A stretch of 38,259 nucleotides of DNA from an uncultured Alphaproteobacteria bacterium (GCA_937126915.1 CAKZLM010000142.1:1-38259), one strand, 5' to 3'; shown: positions 8,337-16,018, counted from the stretch's first letter. Made by a program: numbers and translations. Notes: generated by a model from the letters alone, not told the origin.

Positions 8337-8625
8337 TCGGAAAAAGGTAATAAAGGTAATTTGGCTAAAAATTGCATCTAACATACTGATTTATAATGAT
8401 AAAAAAATTACCTTTTAAAGGTAATAAAAGGTAATACAAAAGGTAACTTGTTATAAGTCATTGAAATTAAATGATTTTATTTTTAGAAAAATTACCTTGA
8501 AAAAAGGTAATCTAATTACCTTTTGGTTACCAAAAAATTACCTTTTAAGAAATTAAAATAATATATAAATATCAATTAGTTAAATATACTTTTCAAAAAA
8601 AATCACCTTTATTACCTTTTTCCGA
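8337..8625. repeat. Non-coding element with terminal inverted repeats and about a dozen AAAGGTAAT units
   Basis: The left end (8337-8362, TCGGAAAAAGGTAATAAAGG...) and right end (8600-8625) are inverted copies of about 26 bp with one mismatch. Inside, AAAGGTAAT or its complement recurs at about 8343, 8352, 8407, 8417, 8427, 8439, 8491, 8503, 8515, 8538 and 8611, in both orientations and often head to head. No frame is open. This could be a MITE-like element, a replication or excision iteron cluster, or a binding array for a cognate protein. No target-site duplication is evident. The remainder of 7996-8762 has no gene I can support. Confidence 0.7.
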
Positions 8626-8701
8626 TGGTCAAACATTGTAGCGGCTATATAGGAAAAATCTTATTACTCTTTCTAATCTGCTCAGAGTTTTATATTTCTG
8701 T

Positions 8702-8716
8702 CATTACACACAAATT
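8702..8716 (+). repeat. 15-bp direct repeat, copy 2
   Basis: CATTACACACAAATT, 47 bases before the right attachment copy; copy 1 is at 8255-8269. Confidence 0.4.
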
Positions 8717-8762
8717 ACACATGATTTCTTATAACTTAATGTTATTAATGGCTAACTTGGTG

Positions 8763-8782
8763 CTTGGTGCCGGCACCATTCC
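8763..8782 (+). repeat. Right attachment site copy (tRNA-Thr 3' fragment)
   Basis: CTTGGTGCCGGCACCATTCC, identical to 5989-6008, without the rest of a tRNA upstream. Chromosomal sequence is presumed to resume after it. Confidence 0.8.
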
Positions 8783-8887
8783 CCTCTTATTTCCTGAAAG
8801 TTGAATAGCACTTCAAACAGCTACCAGTCCTGTTGTTTGGCCTCTATATAAATTTTTGTTCCCTCATATTGTCGGTGCCTATTTTAC

Positions 8888-9820
8888 CTATGGTAACCTT
8901 GGTAAATGGATGGCGGCCATCATGCAGCGCACCGAGCCACCTGATTTTTCGATGGTGGGCACGGACAGGGGCAGGGGCTTTGCATGGGCTTCAATGCGGG
9001 TTAGTTGGTCATGATTCAAGCTGTTGTAAGCAGATTGAGACATCGCCACAATGGGGCCATCTGGGGTGTTTAGTTCGAAAACATTACCGGCAAACTGATT
9101 AATTTGATCCATGCTGAGAGAGATAATCTCTTTATCGCTGTTGGTAAGCGATTGTTCTAAAGCATGTCGCTGGGCGCTGTCCTTAACGCATTCTAACCCC
9201 ACCATGGCGAAATGGGCGCCTATGCCCATCACCACATTGGTGTGATAAATGGGGTCACCATCAGGCCCGAAACTGTCAAAGACAAAAGGGGAATAGCCTA
9301 AATGCTGGCAGAAATGATTCAATAAGTCCTCATTAGCGCGCTTTGAGCGTGTCATATAGGCGACTTTTGCTACATTATCTAAAACCAAAGCGCCAGTGCC
9401 CTCGAGGATTTTACCGTCATTTTCATAAGGGCTGAGGTCCCAAGATTCCTTGATGTTATAGTCTTTGGCCAACAAGTCTAAAACATCAGGGCGACGTTCT
9501 AAGCGCCGTGAATGGGCATGCATGGGGTAAAAAACGGCGGTGCCGTTATGGTGACAGGAAAACCAATTGTTTGGAAAAACGCTATCGGGGGTGATCACAT
9601 CATCGCGGTCATCCAGCACATAGACTTTAACACCTTCACGCTCCAAAATGTGAACTGCCGCATCAAACGCAGCTCTTGCTTGGCTGTGAATGGCTGTTTT
9701 TAGGGCAGGGTTTTCTATGGCCTGAAATTTATTATCGGCAGCAGTTTCGTCGTTGGGGAAAAAGTGCTTTGGGCGCACCATCAAAATGGCATCAGGCGAT
9801 TGTTGCGGCGAATTATCCAT
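8888..9820 (-). CDS. ctlX: CtlX-like citrulline/arginine-family amidinotransferase fold hydrolase
   Basis: 310 residues from ATG 9820; an in-frame TTG at 9835 is possible, and neither has a strong ribosome site. The sequence follows the CtlX pattern of the guanidino-group-modifying superfamily: MVRPKHFFPNDETAADNKFQ at the N-terminus, then PDSVFPNNWFSCH, FYPMHAHSRRLERRP, LEGTGALVLDN, IYHTNVVMGIG with the likely catalytic His, FAGN, and GGSVRCMMA with the likely nucleophilic Cys near the C-terminus. Members hydrolyse citrulline or related arginine derivatives in the cytoplasm; no signal peptide is seen. It lies just outside the island and is transcribed toward it. No clear terminator follows. 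A role in arginine/citrulline catabolism fits the amino-acid-using theme of the window. Confidence 0.85.
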   Translation of the reverse strand: MDNSPQQSPDAILMVRPKHFFPNDETAADNKFQAIENPALKTAIHSQARAAFDAAVHILEREGVKVYVLDDRDDVITPDSVFPNNWFSCHHNGTAVFYPMHAHSRRLERRPDVLDLLAKDYNIKESWDLSPYENDGKILEGTGALVLDNVAKVAYMTRSKRANEDLLNHFCQHLGYSPFVFDSFGPDGDPIYHTNVVMGIGAHFAMVGLECVKDSAQRHALEQSLTNSDKEIISLSMDQINQFAGNVFELNTPDGPIVAMSQSAYNSLNHDQLTRIEAHAKPLPLSVPTIEKSGGSVRCMMAAIHLPRLP

Positions 9821-10019
9821 AAAGATAGCTTTCAAACAAGATGGTTACTTGGCAAGGAATTGTTAATAAATTAGATGTATAAGCCACAGGCGCACACGCT
9901 GTAAAATAAAAACAACCAACTTTCCTTTGTGTTAGTAAGTTTTGGGTTGCGCATTGTGTCGATAGATTTAAAGTAAGTGGTAACAAAATATAATGAATAA
10001 ACCATTAGGTGCGCACATA

Positions 10020-10763
10020 ATGAAACGCTACTGGATCGTTTTATTAACTTGGCTATGTCTGCTAGTCCCCAATCTTGGGTATACGGCAGAAGATGACTTG
10101 TTGGTTTACCATGAACCAAGTATTCCTTATTTTTACACGCCCACCCGTGAGTTAAGTGGCACCTATTACCGTCTAGGCAACCGCATCTTCCAAAAAGCGG
10201 GCTATAAACCTAAATGGCTTGAAGTGACAGGTCAGCGCATTGTAACGGTGTTAAAATCTGACGACCATCGTGCTTGCACCATTGGTTATCGCCGCCTGCC
10301 AGAGCGTGTTGGGGTTTACCAATTTACCAAACCCATTGCCCAAGCCGAGCATAATGTTTTATTGATTAAAAAAGATAAGGCCGAGCAAGCCCGCGCCTTG
10401 GGTAGTTTTAAAGCGATTATGGAAGACCAATCGTTGGTGGGCGGCTTTATAGGCAACACCACCTACACGGTCGAACATCAGGCATTACTTGATAAATATA
10501 AACAAAACCATGTCATTGTGCCGACCTTTAAATTTGGTTTGATGCGGTTAATTTTATTGGGACGCATTGACTTTACAATGGCAGGAAGTGAAGACATTGA
10601 TTTTATCACTCAATCTGATGTGAATGATCAAGTTACTGTCCTGGAAATGCCCGATCTAGTTGGCGAACGTTTGCATTATGTAATGTGTAGTAAAGCCATT
10701 GCCGATGATGAAATAGCTAATATTAATCAGGCTATTAGTGAAATTGTTGGGGCTGTTGAGTAA
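10020..10763 (+). CDS. Periplasmic solute-binding-like protein (SBP family 3 type)
   Basis: 247 residues from ATG 10020, or 256 from the in-frame ATG 9993; neither has a convincing Shine-Dalgarno site. From 10020 the protein begins directly with a signal peptide (RYWIVLLTWLCLLVPNLG, likely cut after GYTA), which is why I prefer it. The mature part has the build of small family-3 solute-binding proteins: an early beta strand (DLLVYHEPSIPYFYTP), the GYRRLPERVGVYQFTKPI region, and a second lobe with LILLGRIDFTMAGSEDIDF. No permease or ATPase is adjacent, so it may be an orphan sensor or binding protein instead of a transporter subunit. The ligand is unknown. Confidence 0.7.
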   Translation: MKRYWIVLLTWLCLLVPNLGYTAEDDLLVYHEPSIPYFYTPTRELSGTYYRLGNRIFQKAGYKPKWLEVTGQRIVTVLKSDDHRACTIGYRRLPERVGVYQFTKPIAQAEHNVLLIKKDKAEQARALGSFKAIMEDQSLVGGFIGNTTYTVEHQALLDKYKQNHVIVPTFKFGLMRLILLGRIDFTMAGSEDIDFITQSDVNDQVTVLEMPDLVGERLHYVMCSKAIADDEIANINQAISEIVGAVE

Positions 10764-10793
10764 GGTTTTAAAGCTTGCTCTATCCTTGGTTTT

Positions 10794-10802
10794 TGCTACA
10801 CT
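10794..10802 (+). promoter_or_regulatory. Candidate extended -10 promoter of the CocE-like gene
   Basis: TGCTACACT (TGC plus TACACT) at 10794-10802, with TTGCTC at 10775-10780 as a possible -35 (16-base spacer). The ATG is 37 bases downstream. Confidence 0.35.
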
Positions 10803-10839
10803 TTCCCCCTATTTGAGAGCATAAAAGGTGGGGGATTAA

Positions 10840-12711
10840 ATGAAAACCGTACTTAAGACCATTCTTGGTGCCACCATGTTGGTTAGCACCGTTAATGTTG
10901 CCTTGTCGCAAACCGAAGAGGATATTGCCAAGGTCGCAACCATCAATAAAAAATTTATGATGCCCATGCGTGATGGAACGCGCCTTGCGTCTGATATTAT
11001 CATTCCAAAAGGAATGGAAGGTAAAAAGTTGCCAACCATTTTTTGGAAAACACCTTATAACATGAATAAAATAACAGGCACACGGGCGAAGTTTGCGCTT
11101 AATGCGGTTAATAATGGCTATGCCATTATCTTTCAAAATGAACGCGGGCGCTATTTTTCAGAGGGCGATTGGAACATTCTTGGTGTGCCTGTTACCGATG
11201 GTTATGACGCCCTTGATTGGATTGAAGATCAGTCGTGGTCAAATGGTAATGTGGGCACGGTAGGGTGCTCATCATCGGCTGAATGGCAAATGTCGTTGGC
11301 AGCGATGGACCACCCTGCGCACAAAGCCATGGTACCCATGTCGCCAGGGGCGGGTATTGGTCGCGTTGGTGAATATTGGGAAATGGGTAACTGGTATCGT
11401 GGTGGCGTTGACCAAATTTTCTATCTACCTTGGATGTATGGGGTGCAAAGCTCGGTCAAGCCACGTGTACCTGAAGGCACCAGTCAAGAAGACATTAATC
11501 ATATGGCGCAATATTATGACCTGGCCCCCAATTTACCGCAGGTTGATTGGACCAAGGCCATGTGGCATCTTCCCTATATGAACGCGATGGAAAGTGTTAA
11601 TGGTCCAAAACGTGATATCTTTAAAGAAATGGCGATGCGCAAACCAAATAGCAGTGAATGGTTTGATGGCGCCCTTTATCATGATGATAAGCCCATTGGT
11701 GTGCCAGGCCTTTGGTATTTTGGTTGGTATGACGTGTCAACCAGCCCGAATCTTGAATTGGTTAACAGTGTTCGTCAATCAGGCGTCGACCAAGAAACCC
11801 GCGATAATCAATATATGGTGATGGCGCCCATCTTACATTGCCGTTATTACCGCGATGAAGGTGAGATTTCGGTGGGTGATCGTTTCATGGGCGATGTCAC
11901 GTATGACTATTTCGGCATGATGAACGACTTTTTTGATAAATGGCTGAAAGGTGATGAAAAAGCGTGGGATGAAAACACCCCGAAAAACACCTATTATACT
12001 ATGGGCAAAAATGCCTGGGATACATCAGACCAATGGCCGCCCGCGGCTGCACAAAAAACTGTTTGGTATTTAGATTCATCAAAAGGCGCAAACAGCCTTT
12101 ATGGGGATGGTACTTTGTCTATGGATAAGCCAAGCGACGCTAGTGTGAAGGACAGCTTTACCTATGCCCCCAATAATCCTGTTATGAGTTTGGGCGGCGG
12201 TATTTGCTGTGCTGGCGGCACGGTGACAGGGGGAGTATTTGATCAACGTCCATCAGAAGCTCGTCATGATATCTTGGTTTATACCTCAGACCCGATGAGT
12301 GAAGACACCACCGTCACCGGTAAGGTTGAGGTGGTGCTTTATGTATCATCAGATGTGAAAGACACTGACTTTATGGTGAAATTGGTTGATGTGGCCCCTG
12401 ATGGCACCGCCTTTAACATTGATGAAACCGCCCAGCGGGTACGTTATCGTGAAGGCTATGACAAAGAAGTGTTTATGAAAGAAGGCGAGGTTTATAAGGT
12501 CAAGGTTTCTAGCATGTCGACCTCAAACACTTTCAAGAAAGGTCATCGTATTCGGGTGGAGGTAACATCGTCAAACTTCCCGCGTTTCTTACGTAACCTA
12601 AATACAGGCGGCGATAACTATAATGAAAGTGAAGGCGTGGTTGCCCACAACAATGTGCATCACACCCCAGAGCATGCCTCACACATTATCCTACCGATCA
12701 TGCCTAAGTGA
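10840..12711 (+). CDS. Exported CocE/NonD-type hydrolase (S15 X-Pro dipeptidyl-peptidase superfamily)
   Basis: 623 residues from ATG 10840, with a GGTGGGGG ribosome site upstream. A signal peptide (residues 1-24, cut near NVALS) indicates export. An alpha/beta-hydrolase domain begins at MMPMRDGTRLASDI; the nucleophilic Ser lies in GTVGCSSSAEW near residue 146, the acid Asp probably in WYDVSTSPN near 297, and the His in ILHCRYY near 332. The C-terminal third is the beta-sandwich jelly-roll typical of the family (LVYTSDPMSEDTTVTGKVEV and onward). Relatives cleave X-Pro peptides or acyl esters; which applies here cannot be told. The usual G-x-S-x-G elbow reads G-C-S-S-S, common in this subgroup. 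A terminator follows directly, so it is a single-gene unit. Confidence 0.88.
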   Translation: MKTVLKTILGATMLVSTVNVALSQTEEDIAKVATINKKFMMPMRDGTRLASDIIIPKGMEGKKLPTIFWKTPYNMNKITGTRAKFALNAVNNGYAIIFQNERGRYFSEGDWNILGVPVTDGYDALDWIEDQSWSNGNVGTVGCSSSAEWQMSLAAMDHPAHKAMVPMSPGAGIGRVGEYWEMGNWYRGGVDQIFYLPWMYGVQSSVKPRVPEGTSQEDINHMAQYYDLAPNLPQVDWTKAMWHLPYMNAMESVNGPKRDIFKEMAMRKPNSSEWFDGALYHDDKPIGVPGLWYFGWYDVSTSPNLELVNSVRQSGVDQETRDNQYMVMAPILHCRYYRDEGEISVGDRFMGDVTYDYFGMMNDFFDKWLKGDEKAWDENTPKNTYYTMGKNAWDTSDQWPPAAAQKTVWYLDSSKGANSLYGDGTLSMDKPSDASVKDSFTYAPNNPVMSLGGGICCAGGTVTGGVFDQRPSEARHDILVYTSDPMSEDTTVTGKVEVVLYVSSDVKDTDFMVKLVDVAPDGTAFNIDETAQRVRYREGYDKEVFMKEGEVYKVKVSSMSTSNTFKKGHRIRVEVTSSNFPRFLRNLNTGGDNYNESEGVVAHNNVHHTPEHASHIILPIMPK

Positions 12712-12736
12712 TAAGTAGATGTTTCTAAAAATAAAA

Positions 12737-12762
12737 GCGGCGCCTCTCGGCGCCGTTTTTTT
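12737..12762 (+). terminator. Intrinsic terminator after the CocE-like gene
   Basis: CGGCGCC (12738-12744) and GGCGCCG (12749-12755) form a perfect GC stem followed by seven T. Confidence 0.92.
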
Positions 12763-12857
12763 GTGTAGCGCGGCAAGAATTTGGATCAAACCTTTTGACA
12801 CTAATGACTCAAACTTTTTGTCACGCTACACGACAGTATTATATCCAATAACACACC

Positions 12858-12866
12858 TAATACACC
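12858..12866 (-). promoter_or_regulatory. Upstream half-site matching the GGTGTA operator
   Basis: TAATACACC is the complement of GGTGTATTA, the left half of the palindrome at 12987-13010. A related TAACACACC precedes it immediately. It may be an auxiliary regulator site. Confidence 0.3.
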
Positions 12867-12970
12867 TCTGTGCTGATTGTAATTAGAAAAAATGAAAAAT
12901 TAATTTAGTGTAAAATCAATGGTTTAACCGAAATTCGCGAAAAATAACGAAAATAAATCATAAAAACATC

Positions 12971-12999
12971 TTGCACATTCCACTATGGTGTATTACATA
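12971..12999 (+). promoter_or_regulatory. Candidate promoter of the structured leader and ABC operon
   Basis: TTGCAC at 12971-12976 and TACATA at 12994-12999 are 17 bases apart. The -10 lies inside the GGTGTA palindrome, and predicted transcription starts where the U-poor region begins. Confidence 0.4.
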
Positions 13000-13010
13000 A
13001 CTAGTACACC
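12987..13010. promoter_or_regulatory. GGTGTA palindrome, probable operator of the GntR/YtrA-type regulator
   Basis: A 24-bp imperfect palindrome: GGTGTATTAC on the left and CTAGTACACC on the right around a 4-base centre. Arms match at 8 of 10 positions. It overlaps the candidate -10, so binding would block transcription. YtrA-subfamily GntR proteins are known to autoregulate their ABC operons from such inverted repeats, and one is encoded 670 bases downstream. Confidence 0.5.
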
Positions 13011-13436
13011 GCATCAATAAAGCGGCATTAAGCAGCAAGCGGTGAACGACAGCGACAAAGGTCACAGACGCGAGAACAGCAGAAGAGGCCGACCCATAAT
13101 AAAAATGCCAAAAGGAAATAACCCAGCGGCGCCCAAATAAAGCATGACAAACATGCGAGGTAAAAATCCCAAAAGGGCCAAATAGAGCCATGAGGGAACG
13201 ACAGCAAACAAGGGCCAGCAAGAGCCCAAACGTAGCAACCCAGAAATGGGTTTAATAAGAAGGCGAAAAGCCCGCAATAACAAAAAAGACCCGGCAAGGG
13301 TCACGACAGAAAAGCCGAAAGGCCACCTTTGAGAAAAGGGCTGAGAAGACAAAAAGCGCCAGCCTCAATTCTTTTAAAACAAATAAGAAAAGAAACCGTC
13401 GTCACGACAGCGACATCGACCCATAAGGATAAAACA
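13011..13436 (+). ncRNA. Long U-poor, hairpin-rich leader RNA
   Basis: By hand count only 23 of 300 bases are T in 13021-13320. Short stems with A-rich loops follow one another: GCATG-ACAAA-CATGC (13142-13156), CCC-AAAA-GGG (13168-13177), GGGC/GCCC (13212-13227), AACCCA-GAAA-TGGGTT (13237-13252), GACCC-GGCAA-GGGTC (13288-13302) and GCC-GAAA-GGC (13314-13323). Two loops are GNRA tetraloops. ACGACAG occurs four times (13046, 13198, 13303, 13404). No long plus-strand frame is open; tiny basic ORFs at 13105, 13144 and 13190 lack ribosome sites. It lies between a promoter/operator and the 49-residue peptide, so it is most likely a structured 5' leader. I match it to no known RNA class. Confidence 0.5.
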
Positions 13437-13586
13437 ATGAAACACACTGTAGAGCAACAATTAATGACCCCAGAAAATCACAAAATTCGCCGTATGCGTC
13501 GCCGTGCGCGTCGCAGCCAAAGAATGGGATTCCAACCCTTTATGGCCCCTGGTTCGGTGGTTAACTGTGGTGGATTATCATTGTAA
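13437..13586 (+). CDS. 49-residue Arg-rich peptide ahead of the GntR-ABC operon
   Basis: ATG 13437 has AAGGA (13425-13429) 7 bases upstream, a convincing start. The N-terminal 17 residues are neutral to polar. Residues 18-29 are strongly basic (IRRMRRRARRSQR), and the end is hydrophobic with a single Cys (GSVVNCGGLSL). There is no signal peptide. The basic segment suggests nucleic-acid binding. Alternatively it could be a precursor peptide exported by the downstream ABC transporter, but no modifying enzyme is nearby. The frame extends upstream to 13329, though without a start that has a ribosome site. The gene is followed by a 93-bp gap and the regulator. I do not recognise a family. Confidence 0.6.
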   Translation: MKHTVEQQLMTPENHKIRRMRRRARRSQRMGFQPFMAPGSVVNCGGLSL

Positions 13587-13679
13587 GTCACGTTATGCAT
13601 TGTGTTTTTCCATGTGGATGACTAGCATGATGAACATCAAGCAAAATGAATTAACAACATAATAAGGATTGGACATGTC

Positions 13680-14051
13680 ATGAAACCTGAATGGAGAGAA
13701 GACCAACCAATCTATCGCCAATTGCGAGACAAAGTGGCTGAAGCCATTTTAAAAGGCTCGCTGCAGGAAGGGGATGCTTTACCATCAGTGCGTAACATCG
13801 CAGTGGAAATGCAAATTAATCCCTTAACTGCAAGCAAAGCTTATCAGGAGCTAGTGGCGGAAGAACTTGTCGAAAAGAGAAGAGGGTTAGGCATGTTTGT
13901 CATCGCAGGCGCTAAGGATCGCTTATTGTCTGCAGAACGCAAACAGTTTTTGGATGAAGAGTGGCCAACAATGGTGACCCGCATCAAAAGCTTGGGCCTT
14001 GATATAGAAGAATTACTTAAAAATGCCGAGCGTGAAGGAGGGCAAGAATAA
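13680..14051 (+). CDS. GntR-family regulator, YtrA subfamily
   Basis: 123 residues from ATG 13680. The N-terminal 70 residues are a GntR winged helix (PIYRQLRDKVAEAILKGSL, then LPSVRNIAVEMQINPLTASK), with the usual wing (LVEKRRGLGMFV). The C-terminal part is a short helical dimerisation segment of about 50 residues, not an effector-binding FadR- or HutC-type domain; this is what marks the YtrA subfamily. Such regulators typically repress their own ABC transporter operon. The stop TAA overlaps the ATG of the ATPase gene (TAATG), so translation is coupled. The GGTGTA palindrome at 12987-13010 is the likely operator. The inducer is unknown; in other bacteria it is often cell-envelope stress or antibiotics. 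Confidence 0.9.
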   Translation: MKPEWREDQPIYRQLRDKVAEAILKGSLQEGDALPSVRNIAVEMQINPLTASKAYQELVAEELVEKRRGLGMFVIAGAKDRLLSAERKQFLDEEWPTMVTRIKSLGLDIEELLKNAEREGGQE

Positions 14052-14908
14052 TGTCTTACGTGGTAGAAGCATCCGGCCTATCGAAAAGTTATGGTAAGTT
14101 TAAAGCCCTTAAAAACGTTAATGTAAATATTGAACGCGGTAAAATTGTTGGTGTTGTTGGTGCCAATGGTGCTGGCAAATCAACCATGTTAAATGCAATT
14201 TTAGGGCTTTCAAAATATGAAGGTTCGCTAAAAGTTTTAGGTCAAGATCCATCCACTGATCGTGCCAGTTTGATGGAAAATGTCTCGTTCATTTCAGATG
14301 TGGCAACCTTGCCACGTTGGATGAAAGTGTATCAAGTTTTAGATTTTGTTGAGGGCGTTCATAATAATTTTGATCGTGACTTGGCGCTTTCCTATTTGGC
14401 GAAAACCAAAATCCCTCTTGATAAGAAGATTAAAGGCCTCTCAAAAGGCATGGTGACCCAATTGCATCTTGCCGTTGTTATGGCCATCAAGGCTGATTTA
14501 TTGGTTTTGGATGAACCAACCTTGGGACTGGATATTTTATTCCGTAAACGTTTTTATGAAAGCGTGTTGGAAGACTATTTCGATCATGACCGCACTATTT
14601 TGATCACCACCCACCAAGTCGAAGAGGTGGAAAGCATTTTGACCGATGCCTTGTTTATCAAAGATGGTGAAATGGTTCTTTACAACACCATGGAAGAAAT
14701 TGAACAAGAGTTTGCCATGGTCACAGTTGAAAATGACATGAAAGAAAAAGCTGAAGCCTTAAATCCGATTTACAGCAGCGGGATGATGGGCATGACCAGC
14801 TATGTTTTCGATAAAGCTAACGAAAAAGACCTTGCTGGTTTGGGTAAGGTGAAAAAAGTTGGATTGGCTGATTTGTTTGTCGCCATCATGTCGGGAGACG
14901 AGGAATGA
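14051..14908 (+). CDS. ABC transporter ATP-binding protein
   Basis: 285 residues from ATG 14051. Motifs: Walker A GANGAGKST near residue 40, an LSKGM signature near 130 in place of LSGGQ, Walker B LLVLDEP near 153 followed by the D-loop (TLGLD), and an H-loop His in ITTHQVEE near 195. The C-terminal 70 residues are a variable accessory segment. This is the pattern of the single-domain ATPases partnered with ABC-2-type or YtrB-like permeases. It works with the membrane protein encoded next, with which it overlaps by 4 bases (ATGA). The substrate is unknown; lipid, peptide or drug export and envelope-stress protection are the family options. Confidence 0.92.
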   Translation: MSYVVEASGLSKSYGKFKALKNVNVNIERGKIVGVVGANGAGKSTMLNAILGLSKYEGSLKVLGQDPSTDRASLMENVSFISDVATLPRWMKVYQVLDFVEGVHNNFDRDLALSYLAKTKIPLDKKIKGLSKGMVTQLHLAVVMAIKADLLVLDEPTLGLDILFRKRFYESVLEDYFDHDRTILITTHQVEEVESILTDALFIKDGEMVLYNTMEEIEQEFAMVTVENDMKEKAEALNPIYSSGMMGMTSYVFDKANEKDLAGLGKVKKVGLADLFVAIMSGDEE

Positions 14909-15942
14909 GCAGCAGCAATATGACAGCAAGTCCCAATAATAACGACAGTAGCAAAAAAAGCGGAGGCTTCACCATGGATATGAATTTGGCAAGATTTGGC
15001 AAATATCCGGCGTTAATACAGCGGGAGTTTTTAGAGCATAAAATGGCCTTTTTCACGGTGCCATTGGTGATTAGCATTTTCATTGTTTTAGGCGCTGTAT
15101 TTACGGCTTTGTTTTCCAGCAACTTTATGGATTATGTTGATATCTCTGATGCTGACTTAAACAATATGCGCCTTGAAGCGGAAATGGAATTTTCCGACAT
15201 GGACGAAGGTGATTGGGCCAAGGTTGAGGCCGCAGCTTCTGCCGTTATGGGGATGATTGCAGCACCCTTGTTCATGATCTTCCCTTTCATTGTGATGTTT
15301 CCGCTATTAAATTCATTGTATGAAGAGCGGGTAGAGCGTTCTTATTTGTTTTGGAAATCAATGCCTGTTTCAGATGTTGAAGAAGTATTGATCAAAATGT
15401 TGTTGATCGTGGTATTAGGACCGATGTGTTTATTTGCCATGATGATCGTGGTTGATTTCTTGGCCTTGTTGATCTTTACCCCTGTGATCATGGGTTATGA
15501 TTTACCAATCTTGGGTGTTATCTGGTCAGCGCCATTTATCACCATGTGGATTGGTGCATATGTCAATTATTTGGCCTGGGTTCTATGGGCATTGCCTGTG
15601 TTGGCTTGGTTCATGTTGGCATCGTCTTATGCACCTAAAGCACCCTTGATGTATGCCTTGGTACCACCAGCGGCTATCATGATCTTAGAAGCGATCTTGT
15701 TTGATCGCACCATCCTTGGTGAACTGATCTTAAGCCGTATCGCCACAAAGTTTGGCTTGATTATGGAAGATGTCATTGACTTCCAACGCTTTGAAGATGG
15801 TGAGCGTATTGCCTCTTTATCAGCTCTTGATGGCTTGGAAGCCATGGTTGCAACCCTTGCAAACCCCAGTTTCTGGGCTGGTGCCGTGGTTGCAGGCGGG
15901 TTCCTAGCAGGGGCGGTTTATTTCCGCCGCTTTAGAACCTAA
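14905..15942 (+). CDS. ABC-2-type membrane permease
   Basis: 345 residues from ATG 14905, which overlaps the end of the ATPase gene. The first 30 residues are a Ser/Asn-rich cytoplasmic tail. A membrane helix follows at MAFFTVPLVISIFIVLGAVF, then an acidic extracytoplasmic loop (DISDADLNNMRLEAEMEFSD) and about five more hydrophobic helices, the last near VVAGGFLAGAVYF. This matches the six-helix layout of ABC-2 exporters. With the ATPase it should form a 2+2 complex in the inner membrane. An internal ATG before MDMNLARFGKYP could be an alternative start. It is the last gene of the operon and is followed by a terminator. Confidence 0.85.
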   Translation: MSSSNMTASPNNNDSSKKSGGFTMDMNLARFGKYPALIQREFLEHKMAFFTVPLVISIFIVLGAVFTALFSSNFMDYVDISDADLNNMRLEAEMEFSDMDEGDWAKVEAAASAVMGMIAAPLFMIFPFIVMFPLLNSLYEERVERSYLFWKSMPVSDVEEVLIKMLLIVVLGPMCLFAMMIVVDFLALLIFTPVIMGYDLPILGVIWSAPFITMWIGAYVNYLAWVLWALPVLAWFMLASSYAPKAPLMYALVPPAAIMILEAILFDRTILGELILSRIATKFGLIMEDVIDFQRFEDGERIASLSALDGLEAMVATLANPSFWAGAVVAGGFLAGAVYFRRFRT

Positions 15943-15964
15943 GCGCTGATAAAACAAGACATAA

Positions 15965-16000
15965 TAAAAAGGCGGGATGATTTGGTCACCCCGCCTTTTT
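15965..16000. terminator. Bidirectional terminator between the permease gene and putA
   Basis: GGCGGG (15971-15976) pairs with CCCGCC (15990-15995), with an A tract before and a T tract after, so it can serve both convergent genes. Confidence 0.88.
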
Positions 16001-16018
16001 GATTCTCAAGTCCGTGAT

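Noticed and set aside
8337-8625. CRISPR array
   Set aside because: The repeated unit is about 9 bases, occurs in both orientations at irregular spacing and has no uniform spacers.
6009-8762. Integrase or transposase remnant within the island
   Set aside because: I looked on both strands for tyrosine- or serine-recombinase motifs and DDE-type frames and found none I could support.
8833-9102. Plus-strand ORF of 89 codons
   Set aside because: It lies opposite the well-supported CtlX-like gene and has no ribosome site.
13105-13255. Three tiny plus-strand ORFs in the leader (ATG at 13105, 13144, 13190)
   Set aside because: They are only 11-21 codons, have no Shine-Dalgarno sites, and their basic products follow from the A/G-rich composition.
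12958-13352. Three overlapping minus-strand ORFs of 87-96 codons opposite the leader
   Set aside because: The plus strand is almost free of T, so the minus strand is almost free of A and stop codons are rare in every frame. The products are hydrophobic composition artefacts with no ribosome sites.
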